Shown here piece by piece: positions 10,930 to 23,400 of a DNA stretch of 64,000 nucleotides. The DNA comes from Paramecium octaurelia. Taxonomy: Eukaryota; Ciliophora; Oligohymenophorea; Peniculida; Parameciidae. How positions within the stretch are numbered: the first letter of the stretch is position 1; each line of letters starts with the position of its first letter. The notes beneath the pieces are model-generated. The model was given only the letters and a program-made list of their open reading frames with translations, was not told the DNA's origin and ran no database searches. A program made the translations under genes and the position numbers. The stretch lies in NCBI GenBank assembly GCA_905182995.1, contig CAJJDP010000027.1, forward strand, positions 3,803 through 67,802, written 5' to 3'.

Positions 10930-11805
10930 TCATGCAAATTATATCTTGACATTGCCATAGAAGTGAAAGATAATTTTAAGTCTTCTTCTTAATTGATTTT
11001 TAAAATTTTGTTCAACCTGCTGATTTAATTTTTTTCTATTATAATCATAATTTGTATTAAAATGTACTTAGTCCGCCATTTCTTTAATATCTAGAATTTC
11101 ATTTTATATTTTCAAATTTTCTAAAACATCATTGGCATAGATGATATCATCTAATAATGAGATATTTAATTTATCAACCAGCTTTTATTCTCCATTGATA
11201 TTGACAAATTCCTTAACGCTGCAATATTTTTCAATATCAGAAAACTCTACAAGTTCATCTTTACCATTCTTTAATAGAATTTTTCTTAGATTCTTTCGTT
11301 TTTCAACAATATTCCTCACTACTAAAAATAGTTTTCTTGAATTATTCAAATATTTCTATTTGTTAGATTAAATATACTTGTAAAGAATCTAATTAATCTT
11401 TTAGTCTTCTAATTTAATCTGCAAACTCAATAAACTTTTTGTTTTACATACTTTCGTATATTCCAGTTTTCTGATTGCTTGTTTTTGATTTTTTATCATC
11501 CCTTCTGAATTTAGGTTTTGATTTTTCATCGTCAGTATAGAGAATTGCATCATTTTCTGTATTTGTCCTAAACGACTTAATAGTTTGTAATTTAGAAGGC
11601 GCTTGATATTCAGTTATTGCTCTTATGGTTTTAAGCTGCTATGGTGGAGATTTACTTAGAGACAATCTAGGTAATTTTTCATTGTTAACGGGTATCAATC
11701 TACTTGAAGTTATTTGCTAAGAGAAATCAAATGAAATACTCTAATTTCTAATTTTTTTTATTTTTGACTTAACCTTTCGCTACTTAAAACGATACTACCT
11801 TCCAT
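10930..11805 (-). CDS. Basic/charged protein with coiled-coil region, unknown
   Basis: The model starts MEGSIVLSSERLSQKQKK at 11805 and ends at TGA 10930-10932. Two introns are inferred: GTATTTCATTTG to CTCTTAG (23 nt, about 11719-11741) and GTATATTTAATC to AAATAG (22 nt, about 11352-11373). The N-terminal third is Ser/Pro/Lys-rich and probably disordered (LSLSKSPPQQLKTI). The C-terminal half is helical and charged (LDKLNISLLDDIIYANDVLE). No known domain was recognised. The gene lies just downstream of the PDI gene on the same strand, with a short spacer. Confidence 0.65.
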
Positions 11806-11931
11806 GTTTGATTTTTCATTAATTGATTCGAGTTGTTTAGTCAGAGGTATTTATAATTAATATTCATGAAATGTATTCATAAATTATAATAAAATATTGG
11901 ATATTTTTTTATGAAATGAAAATACATACAC

Positions 11932-13457
11932 TCATAATTCTTCTACTCTATCAAGATCGACCCATTAATGTGAAGTGTTTTCTTTTAAGAAGGAAATGAA
12001 GTTGGCTTCATCTCTTCCACTGCTATAATCTATGATTTAATTCTTTTATCCATTCTTCCAGAATTTGATTGTTGGGAATGATTCAACGTTGACACCTTCA
12101 ATCTAAAAATTAGAATAAGAAATACTTCGTTGGCTGTAGCATCACACTTAGCAATAATGATATTTGGATTAACCAACAATTTCTTAGCTAAACCTTCATA
12201 AATTGGAGCCAATTGCTTGCAATGACCACACCAAGGAGCATAGAATTCAATCAAAACATCCTTATCATTATTGATGACTAAATCTTTGAAGTTTTTGCCA
12301 ACAACAATCTTAACTGGTTCATCATTGGTAGCAGGTACTTCTTCTGATTTCATGTATCTTGTTAATTATCCATCAAAGAAGTTTGTTAAGAAGGTTCTTA
12401 ATGATTCAGTTGTGATTTCACCTTCGAATCTGTATTTACCATTTCCTCCCAATTAGTCATATAACATCACATTGGGAACATTGGTAGTGCTGGCACCAAT
12501 ATATTCAGCTAATCTGTGGAATAAACCTGATCCATCATTTGGTTTGGAGTATGAGAATTTGATTCTAAGGATTATATTTTAATGATTACCTATCTTTGAA
12601 TGAACCGGCAACGGCAGCGAAGGCATCAAATGCAGCAACACCAGCATCAGAATCATCTGTGAATAAAATGACGGCGTTGTTTCTCTATTAGAAAATGATG
12701 TTGATTGCTTTATCGTTGAATGGTAAGAGGATTGGATTACCATAGTTATTTATGAAGCTTTCTAAGTTAGGTAATGTCACTGATTAATCAAAATCGTTTC
12801 TCTTCTCATCAAATGATTTGAAAAGGACTATCTTTCCTCTAACATTGTATTTCTCAGCTAATTCTAGGTTTAAAGTGTGTGCGAATGTAACTTTATCATT
12901 GGACTATGCAACTTCTATGAATGTGTTGTAATCGTTGTCGTCTGTTGTTGCTCCAAAGAAGACAAGAATTGGAGAACTTGATACTCTCTCTAAGAATTTT
13001 TCAATGTCTTCGAGTGTATTTAATTCTGTAGATGGGGGTCCTGATTTCTTGTTAATCCAAGCAACAATTTCATTTGCTGTTCTTCCTCCTTCATAATCAA
13101 TTGCTTGACCACTAATGAAGAATTTTATTGTTGGATATCCTTAGATGGAGAATTTTTCTGCCACTGATGCTTCAGCTGTAGCATCGACCTTTGCCAAAGG
13201 CACGTAATTGTCTCCACCAATCTTTTTCAATTCAGCAGCTGCAGCAGAATACTCAGGAGCCAACTTCTTGCTTAATGATAAACTATATATTAATACCAAT
13301 GTCCACACCAGGGTGCATAAAACTCAACCATAATGAATTTGAAAGTGTCGATAGCATCTTAAAATGTATCTGTTGTTAACACCAATACATTATCTTCTTC
13401 TTAGAATGCACACAAAGATGTAGCTAATAACAAGCTGATTAATATCAATGATTTCAT
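11932..13457 (-). CDS. Protein disulfide isomerase, two CGHC domains
   Basis: An ER oxidoreductase of 483 aa that forms and rearranges disulfide bonds. The protein starts [19 protein letters not shown] (signal peptide). It has an a domain with [10 protein letters not shown] (CGHC at residues 51-54), two b-type domains without cysteines, and an a' domain with a second [10 protein letters not shown] (residues 393-396). It ends DRVEEL, a plausible variant of the KDEL/HDEL retrieval signal. Three introns are clear: 13271-13296 (26 nt), which splits the first CGHC codons, 12565-12589 (25 nt) and 12103-12125 (23 nt). Length and domain order a-b-b'-a' match classical PDI. Function is secure; the VEEL retrieval role is inferred. 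Confidence 0.95.
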
Positions 13458-13667
13458 AAATATGGAAATCTTTTTATTTAAAATTTTTTAAAGACATCAA
13501 TTAAAATATCATTTTTTACGCAAAATTATTGAATTATTTATGTCATTGACAATCCATAACATTATTACAATAATTTATTATAATTTTTACTAATTTTTTT
13601 GTTCATATTTCACTCCGACTTATTTCAAATCCACAAATTATCATTTCCTCAATTGATTATTTTCTTT

Positions 13668-14447
13668 ATGTCTACAGAATTCAGACACCATTCCCCTTAA
13701 CTCACCAAAACAATAGAAATAGAAGATCACAAAAAAGAGACTACTTATAGATCACTTCAAGTTTCAAAATCCATCAATGTGCTCTCAGAATAGCATGATG
13801 AATAAACTATCATGATTAAAAAGAAGATAACAAACTAATAACTTAGTATCTTCAATGAAGACTTAATAAATAGAAAATATTAGTAAAATAGCCCTGAACA
13901 AGAGCAAAACAATCTTTAAACATCTTTGAACACTTTAAGAAATAATGAGGAACAATAGATGCAATCGCTTTCTAACAAGGTTTGTTACTTTTGTTGTAAA
14001 GATAAGAATTTAATTTAGATATGTCCTTGTTCACATGCTCATCAAAGTTGTGCAACAAGTTACATTTAAACTGGCAGCTTAATGAAAAGAATATCTTGTT
14101 AATAATGCAAATAACAATACCATCTCAAAGGGTGCATTTACTTTAATTTCCAAAAATGGAAAGAATTCAAATTTTCCTTATTTCTTGAATTTCTCTTAAT
14201 AACAATGGTTGTCATAACCGTGATCTACTCTGCTATAATACTTCTAGAATAGTTTAATACAAATTCTAATTACATTAGCACCTATACAAAAATTATATTA
14301 ATTTGTACTTTTGGATTTATTGTATGTGTAGTTGTCATTTCTAAAATACTTTAGCACTTCAAAGCCATTAAATTTGAAGTTTAATAATACTACCCAAGAA
14401 ATATTGATTATAACATTTAATATCTTAAACTCCTAGTGCAAGACTGA
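13668..14447 (+). CDS. RING-CH (MARCH-type) membrane E3 ligase candidate
   Basis: An uninterrupted 259-aa frame starting MSTEFRHHSPQLTKT and ending at TGA 14445-14447. After a Gln-rich, probably disordered N-terminus there is a RING-CH-like cysteine/histidine cluster: CYFCC, then CPCSHAHQSC, then CQQC, giving the C-C...C-C-H-C...C-C order of the RINGv family. Two hydrophobic segments follow (FSLFLEFLLITMVVITVI and IILICTFGFIVCVVVI). This is the architecture of MARCH-type ubiquitin ligases, which ubiquitylate membrane proteins. The spacing inside the cluster is short, so ligase activity is inferred. It is divergent from the PDI gene, with about 210 bp between them. Confidence 0.75.
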
Positions 14448-14533
14448 TTATTAAAATAAATACTTATAAATTATATTATGATTAATTAATATTTATATTT
14501 CTTTGTATTCAAGCCATACATTGTAATTTTTAG

Positions 14534-15346
14534 TCAGAACATTAATTGTTTTTTTGATTTCACTTGTTATTTATTGTCAAAGGAATTAATTGAATTTCTA
14601 GATTATCTTGGTTGGTTTCGATTTGTAATTCCTGTAGATCTTCTTTATTCTAAATTGATTGCTATTTCCTTTACACTAGGTTAACGAGTAGAAACCGATT
14701 TTTAACTAAGAGTACCATCTTTATTCATGGATTGTTTTTTATTTAGCAAACTTATTTCAGTGAGAGATTAATTGCTTTATTTTTTTGTCTGCTTAACTTT
14801 ATTTTGTTTATCAGCTATTATTTTAAACGTCTTATTTGATCTTTTATTCTCCAAAATGTTTTTATTGCTTTATTTTTTATTATTCATATTTGATTCAATT
14901 TAAGTCTTCTATTTAGTACTTTTACATGTTGATCTCTTTGTTAATATTTAAGAATCAAATTAAATTTCATTTGACTCATATTAGGGAGTTGTTAGGTATT
15001 GTACAATATCTTATTAGCAAGATTTCAATGAACTTCTTTCTACTTACTATTATGCAATTTATTCAATTCTTTATTGATATCGCTTTATTGCCAATTATAC
15101 GTCAAATTAAATAGACTTTAGGAGGGTTCTCTCATCATCTTCAAATGAATTGATTGATTAGAGTTTTTCTAAAAACGAGCTTTTACCAAATGAAATTCTT
15201 GATCCATCATTATTTTGTGGAGATTTTCCAATGCTACAAGTTACAAAGCCTTTAGCATTTACTTTGGTTAATTATTTTGAAAACTTTTATCTTATTTGAT
15301 CTAATTTATCTAGAGGAGGTTCAGATATACTGTCTCTTTTTCTCAT
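14534..15346 (-). CDS. Lys/Gln/Ser-rich basic protein, unknown
   Basis: An intronless 270-aa frame starting MRKRDSISEPPLDKLDQIRQ and ending at TGA 14534-14536. It is strongly basic and rich in Gln, Asn, Ser and Lys, and most of it is probably disordered. A short helical stretch lies near LAIKRYQQRIEQIAQQQ. No known domain. It is convergent with the RING-CH gene, 86 bp apart. The steady codon pattern over 270 codons without TGA supports a real gene. Confidence 0.65.
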
Positions 15347-15411
15347 AAAAACAAGGGAATGTTTAAAAAAATAACGATTATAATTAAATTAAATAAATTT
15401 ATCGATAAAAT

Positions 15412-16196
15412 TCATTTCATCAAATCAAAATCATACCCTAATTTATTAATCTCCCCTCTTAATCTCATTAATAGTTTCTCCTTCTATTCTTTACCTTTCA
15501 AGAATTGATATGTTTTTATCTAATTTTATATCTATACATAATAAATACATTAGGTGGTTTAGTTTTATCTAGATTGGCATTGATGAAACATAACGAAATT
15601 TAATCTCCCTTTAGTATTAATTTAAATAATCTCTATAAAGAATTCACGCTCTTTACAAGCATTTTATCATTCTTTAATTATAAAATATACATATATCCGC
15701 CATTAATGTGGATATATCTATAATCTGTAGAAAATAAGGAAGTAAAAAATGATCTTCCATGTTTTGGTTTTTGCTTATCCATAGTGTATAGCACAGGCTC
15801 TTTAATTTCTATAACTGCTTTCTTATCAAATTTATTTGGTTCAGGGATTTATCTTTTGTCCTTCCATTCAGGCTTGAATTTAATATTAATGTCTTAATAA
15901 TCAAAGTCTATGAACTTAGGATAAACCTAGGCAACAACTTTTTTAGGTTATTCATTGGATTGCTGCTAGATTACTTACTACTTTTGCACTTGCTGATGTT
16001 ATTAAACTTCTTGTTTGATATTAGTATTGTTTTATTCATGTTATTCTAAGGGAACTTCTTTCAATTCCTCTTCGTCATCAATCACTAATTTTGAGCTCTT
16101 CTCCTATTTTTCCTATAATTCTTCATCAGAATCTTGATGATTGTCAGCCTTTACAATGTTATAATCTTAATCACCTGTGGAAATAGTTTTTTGCAT
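15412..16196 (-). CDS. Acidic protein with conserved-looking C-terminal domain, unknown
   Basis: A 251-aa model starting MQKTISTGDQDYNIVK, with one 29-nt intron at 15520-15548 (GTATTTATTATG to AAATTAG); splicing replaces an early TGA with a good C-terminus (RGEINKLGYDFDLMK). The first 100 residues are acidic and Gln-rich. The remainder looks folded (KHGRSFFTSLFSTDYRYI, GDQISLCFINANLDK). I do not recognise the domain. It is 65 bp upstream of the 14534-15346 gene on the same strand. Confidence 0.7.
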
Positions 16197-17468
16197 AATT
16201 ATATATATAATATAAACAAAATAAAATATTGTCAAGAATTTCGAATAACCTAAAACCAAATCATTAATTATCATGTCATTGTTATTTTTCTTGCTACATT
16301 GATGAATTGATCTAATGGTTAATTTAGATAATAAAATTCATTTTTTTGTTTTCTAAAATTTGTAGAATGCAAAATAATTAAAAGTCTTCTTTAAATATCT
16401 GTTGATAACAATTTGTTAGTAGTTTTACAGAATAATTAGAATCAATAGAGGTAAAAAATTTCTATTCAAGATCTACTTTCATTCAGTGCTATGAGAAGTT
16501 GCTAGGATATTTATGAGGAGTTTAAACAAAGATAATTCGAATAAAATTAGTTGATTTGAATTTAAGATTTCTAAAAGATATGAGATAAGAGTTTGGAACA
16601 CTAATTTTTTCAATTTGATTTAAACCATAAAACCTTTTCCCTTGTCAAACGAAATATGGTACTAGTATTTGTCTTGTAGACACTATTTTGAATTAAAAAT
16701 GGTATATAAGTTTAAGGTTATTAATGATCACTTAAAACATAAAATAGATGATTAGATTTATAAAATAATGAAAAATTAGATATCTTAAGGAGAACAAAGA
16801 AAAGAATTGAGATTTAATACTTATTATTTTGGAGTGATAGATATTACAAGATTTGTAAAATAATATAAAATTGATATGAAAAATTTTTCAAGAAGACCAT
16901 GGTTTTGATTTTGATATTTCGTTTAGAAGTTTTAGTTTTTATTAGATGATTACACATTATCTAATTAATAAAAATTAAGAACAATTTCTGAATTTCAATA
17001 TTGTAAATTGCTTTTAATAAAAATTTCATAATAAAAATATTGATTATTTGATTACAAAATAGTTGAATTAGAACAATGGTAACTCTTAGAAAAAATGGGC
17101 TTGTTGTATTTTCTCATAATATTCTTTCAATTCAAAAAGGTCAACTTAGACTAGCTATACTTAAATTCCTCTATAATTAAAGGATAAAACAATGAGGATA
17201 TAGATAATGAGAAAGTTGGAACCAGAAGGAGGATAAAGAAATGGTTACTTGAAAAATATTAATTTAAAGTTAAATACAAGGATTAATGATAAAATTAGAA
17301 TATTTTTATAATATTTATTTATGCGTTTAAAATGGTTTAGATAACAAGGATAGGATTTTTAATTTTAAATTTAGTCTCTATGATTCTCTGTAAAGTAATT
17401 GAAAATTCTTTGCTGTAAATGTTTATAATTCTAATAATAAAATTCATAAGTTGAATTTTAATTATCTC
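16197..17468. other. Long spacer with a possible decayed exon
   Basis: A 1.27-kb gap between divergent genes. On the plus strand 16554-16907 is open without TGA and reads as a folded-looking fragment (SKRYEIRVWNTNFF, NTYYFGVIDITRFVKQYK). It starts after a TGA, has no clear ATG context and ends at TGA 16905-16907. It may be a relic exon or an undetected short gene. The rest shows no coding frame; upstream signals for the large anoctamin gene must lie here. Confidence 0.4.
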
Positions 17469-20400
17469 ATGAATTAAAGATAAAGTAGATTCAGCAAAAT
17501 ACAAGCATTTACTTCGAAACTCTCAGTGTAGTATTTTCATTAACTTATTCCTGAAATAACACATAAAACAAGGAGATAAAAAAAATTAGAGCAAATAGAA
17601 GATTACGTTCAAATATATGAAATTTATCTAAAAATGCTCCTTGGTCAAGATGTTGGACATGCAGATGAAAAACGATTTTATTCTCTCAATAATATTACAT
17701 AATTGGATGAAAATGCAATTTTGGAATTTGATTTGCCAGAGGCAGTTGTGAGGTATAATGTAATTTTATTTATGAATTTCCAAGTCTTCCAAACCCAGAT
17801 ATGATTCCAGATGAATACGATTATAACTTAAGATAATTAGAAATTTTTGAACAAATTGTAAAGTCTCTTTAAATTGATGATAAATCAATCCATGATAAGC
17901 TATTTATAAAAGCCATAGAAAACGCCTTTACCCACTTAGCTGATCGTAAAATATATTCGTTATTTGAATTAAAGACAAGAGGTTTAGAATCGAATCAACC
18001 CTAACAAAGAAATACTCTGGTTTTTTTGGGAACCGCTTAATAATTATTTCAAAAATCCCCAGACAGAAGTCCTCGGTCTTTAATACTCGTGGATAATAAT
18101 ATCAACTAAATGAATAGAACTTCTGATTTTCCTATTTACAAAAAGGAAGATCAATTAACTAAATTAGTTAAAAAGTTTAGAAATTATTTAAAAGATAACA
18201 TCTCACATCATTAAGGCAGTTTAAATAATATCGCTGATTGTTTATAAATTGACATGTAGAAATTAGTTTATGTGTAAAAAAAGGCATATAGTCAAGGAGA
18301 ATATTTAAAATAGCAAGGCTAATCTTGGTATCGAACCAGAAATGAAACCTCGGACATATTGACACTAATAAGAAATGCAATTATAATCTAATTTTCCAGA
18401 AAGGGATTCAATGTAAAACCATTCATATCCAAAGACGGATACACCATCTACCTCTGTTTGTATATGTCTGAAAAGATGCTTGAAATTGCTGCCGAAAACT
18501 TCTAGTTACCAAAGAGATTGAGTTTTTGTTTTACTGATCTCCTATCTTTAGAGCCTGTGGATAAGTAATTTCGCCCATTGAGATTGAATGGGAGATTATG
18601 GAGACCAGATGAATATAATAATTCTCCTTATTTGGAATATTTAAGACCTCTGATTATAGATTAAATAAAATAGATCAATTTCAAAAGATTAGCTAGAGAG
18701 GTAGGCTAAAGTGGTTTAAATATAGAATTATTTGAATATGGAAAGTCTGATTTATACGGAGATCAGGATGGTCCAACTGATGAAGAATGGACAGCTTATT
18801 ATAAATATTTAGTGCATTTGAACAAGCATGTTAAAATCTAGAGATATCAGAATTAAATAGATAGTGATATAGCTTTGTGCATAGATGAATAAAAGACTGT
18901 CGAAGAACTTTACGGAATTAGGACCAATAGAAAAGAGAAAATAAATCAATTTACAGAATTAAGTGAGGATGCTTCTGAATAAATCAGTTAAATGTATGAG
19001 AAAGTAAGAGAATTAATAGATTTATCGTATAGTATGCCTTTGATAAAGGATCTTCCAAAGTTAAAAACTATCAAGTTAGTCAAACAACAATAGTTGGCTC
19101 ATAATTATTTGAACATTTTTAAGGAGGCGCTTAAAGTTGCCAATTGTTCTTGCCAATATTTAAAAACAATTTGGGATAGGTATCATTAAAAACCTTTTGA
19201 ATTGTTTGTTCCTTTCAAGATTACTCTTGTAGGTGAATCTGTAAAGAATATTGCCAAATACTAACTTAAATGGTGTAGATACATTAAAAATGAATAAAAT
19301 TAAGTTACTTTATTTTCAAATAATGAAAGATTGAAATTAGCATTCTCCGTAATAACACAAACAATTAACTTAAATACACTAATTAATTTGTAATTTGTTA
19401 AATAAATATACTGTTTGCACGATTAATTTGAATTGTTTGGTTATTGCAAGAGTATTCAAAAAGCTGTAAGCGAAGAAAAGCTATTTTATAAGAAAAAACC
19501 TTTTGATATTGCAAGTGAATGGAATTTAGATTATTTACATCCATGGTATTGCCCAATAGAAAAAATTTGTCTCTATTTTGGAGAGAAGGTTGGATTATAT
19601 TTTGAATTTACATCATACTTCATTAAGTTTTCAACTCCTATGGCAGCCTTTGGATTGTTGTTTAGTGTTCTGTTGTATTCCTCATAGGATTATGATAACG
19701 AAGTCTATACAGCTACTATGTCTGTTTTTTCGATTTTGCTAGTTCATTGGAGTTCCTTTTAGACTGATTGCTGGTATTAGTAACAACTAACATTTAATCT
19801 TAAATTTGGATAAAATAGAGATGTAAAAGAAAGCATTATACGTAGCTCATTCAAAGGTTAGAATATTAGATCAATTGAAAATGATCAATTGAATTCAATT
19901 GGAGTATTACATTCTAAGTTCATTTAAAGATTGATCATTTCTATTTTCATCTTAATATTTTTAATTGGATCAGACATTGGAATATTTGTGGGTTTATATT
20001 ACTTTAATTTGTATTTGAAGACCAAATTAGATGATTTAGGAAATGACTTTTAATATTTCGAAGTCATAGTTACTGCATCACTGAATTATATAATCTAATT
20101 AGTAATAGATTAATTTTACGAACAAATTGCTACTATTCTAACAGATTTTGAAAATTTCTAGACCTCCTATCAATACGAAACGAGCTATATAATTAAAAAA
20201 TACACACTTTACTGTTTCTCTTAATTAATACCTTTGTTGATGATTAGTTTTCTCCATTCTCCTTTGGAATTATATTGTAAGGAGGAAAACTGTTAACATA
20301 ATGTGGAATACTATTTTGGAACAACTATGATGTGGATATTTTTGATGCAGGTGATTAGGTTCTTAAAGACTTTCTTTCACGAATTGGTTAAATCTCCCTA

Positions 20401-23400
20401 AAAGTTGTATCCTTACAATTACTAGACTCTATGTGATTTCATCGAAAATCAAGAAAAAAGGATCCCTTTTTAAAAAAGCATTGAAAAATATGGAAATATA
20501 GATGATTATATGGATTTCTTTTTGTAATTAACTTTGACTAATATATTTGGCTGTTTATTTCCATTTAGTATCACATTATTTTGGATTTGGAATATCTTGT
20601 AAGTTTAGATCTCTAAATTGAAACTTCTTTTTTTGTTTCAAAGACCATGGCCAAAAGGAGATGGCTCTTTAGGCATCTGGGATGATTTTTATTAATTAAT
20701 CAATTTTGTTACACTTCTATGTAATTCTGGATTGATTTGCATTTATTATTACGATAAATTGCATGATTAAATTATTATCCTGTTTTTGGGATTGTTGTTT
20801 TATAATTTTTTTGTTAAATACCTTACTAATTCGATATTCGGAAATTCTCCTATTATTTTAGATCAAATAGTCAGAAGAAGTCAATATATATTCAAAAGCA
20901 ACGTTTAGAGTAAATCGAAATTAAGTAGGTTGTCCTAAAAAGATAATAAGGAGAAATTATAAAGATGCCCTCTGTTTAAAGTATACGGATCCACTATTTC
21001 TCATACTTATGATCATTTCGAAACCATTAGTTCTGAAGATGAAATCGCCGATTATTTTACAAAAAATAGCAAATAAATCTCGAAGAGATTGGTCTATGAG
21101 GAAGAACTGTTTAATAACAAGATGAACGAATTAAACCTTATAAATGAGTAGTAGTAATAACAGCAGCAATTTATCCAAAGCAATTAAAATACCCAGAGAA
21201 AAATACTAGCAGATTCTTTTGATTAATAAAGTAATTAGTTTATTGTTCCAGTCAAGGAGTTTTATAGGTAAGAGACATTTGTTCGAAAAAAGATTCAATC
21301 TAAAATGAAGGATTGCACTAAAAAGATAAAGTAGGTATCGAAATTGAATTACGAATTCTTATTTAAATACTATTCAAAACGAGCTAATAACGGAGCTTTT
21401 AGAATTCAATCATCTTAAAAAGGAGAGAAGTAACTCATTTCAGACAGGACAAACATTTGGAGATTTTTCTTTAAATTGAGTCTTCTTTCTAGTTATAATA
21501 TGGTTTGGAGTGATTATCGATTATTTTTTGCTTAAAGTTATATTAAAAGAAAATCAAAGCTATTTCACAATTTAGATTACAAAAGATATTAAATCTTGAA
21601 AAAGAGTTTTGATAAATAACACGAGTATTTTAAAAATTAGGCTATGTTGAAATTTAGGAAACAATTCCAATAATTTGGAAACACTCTTACATCCGAAGAA
21701 GTCAAAGAATATAATGAATTAGTCTATAAATATCAGAATTATATTGAGAAGAGATCTTGGTTGAATTGTAGAAAAGTATAAATCTTTAGATACAAAGGGT
21801 TGTTTTTTAGAGGATTTCGAAAATAAACTCTAAGGAAACAATCCATTTAATATGCATTGGAATATTACGAAGCTACAAAAAAGTTAGAGGAAATTCAATT
21901 TGAGTCAGACATTCATAAGAAATTTGGAACCATTGTATAGTACTCATCGATCCATCAGTATAATTTCAACCAATTTACTGACTTGTTCAATAAATTAGAA
22001 TACGAGTATTTCTTATATTATTAATTAGGTAAAAAAAACATTTTGTATTTTCATCAACAAACAGTAGAACAATACAAAAAACATATTATTTGGAACCGTT
22101 GAAATCTGAAGTTTATAAGAATGTAATTGATAAGGCCAAAGATACTTACATTTTTGAGTAGCATTCACAGAAAGTAGAAGAATATTCTTTACAATATTTC
22201 ATTGATGAGATGAATTAGATTCCGAATATAAAATTGAAAAAACATGTACATGACATACTTTGGATAGTCATTGTAGAAGATAAAGAATATCTAATGTAGT
22301 TTTTTTAAGTTCGACATGGGTAACAATTAAAATTTTAATAATATCATAATGATGAATTGGGAGTTTATTTGGGAGAAAGTAAGAATTACATTAAACAATT
22401 GAATATCCTTGATTAAATTGATGACTTCTTTATCAAAGGATATTGTATATCATTATACCAATGTTCAGATTGCAAAAGTTTATACTAAGTATTGTAATTC
22501 AGAAAGAAATATGCTTTATATTACACTTTAGATGAGTTGAGATAGTTTATGTTTGCCAACTTAAAGTTGATGACCAAACATCATATAATGAATGTTTCCA
22601 TATACAATTACATACTTATTCAAAATGAATACATGATATTAAATTCAGTCAGTTAGGACAACAATTAAGTGTGGCAACTAGTTTAAGTGGTTCTTGAAAT
22701 GATCTATCTATAACCAATAGAGGATTTTGCCGAGGCATTACAGCATTTGGATCATCCACTCAAATATTTCTTAATGGAGGTCATTCATGCTGACAAAACT
22801 CCAACTTAAATTCTGGATATGATGTTGGATCAAAAACCCTTTTGGGAGATAGATTTTTAGCTGGCTTATGTTAAAAAAGAGTAATCATATTAGATCTACA
22901 TGGAGAATATGAAGCATTAAATCAATTTCCATCTCAGAATCAAGCAATTCGATAAATGCCTCATTCTTATAAAAGAAGTAGAGGAATACCTCAGAATAAC
23001 ACATTATTAAAATACCTAAGAATTATTACCATATTTTATTAATTCATTTTCTAAAAACCTTAGTTAATACATTTTGAGATCGAATGAAATTAAAAAGGTT
23101 TTGGATACGTTATTGATATATTATTTTAAGATTAGTGCTCTATTTGCACTTAGAAAGGAGTTTGAAAACGAGATTTCTTAATTAATTGATGGGTTGAGAA
23201 GATGCAGCGCATAAATTAGAGTCATGTTTAGATAATTAAGTCTAAATGTAAAATTAGAAAATCTGTCAGAAATTGAATAATGTATCATATTGAAAAGGAA
23301 GTTGAAATAAACATGTGAAAAGTAATCGTCTATTAGTTCTTTTGAAAGATTGAATCTCATAAATACTCTAAGAAAAAATTAAGACTATATACTTGTTATT

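Noticed and set aside
11141..11371. Plus-strand 76-aa Ser/Phe-rich frame
   Set aside because: Antisense shadow of the 10930-11805 gene.
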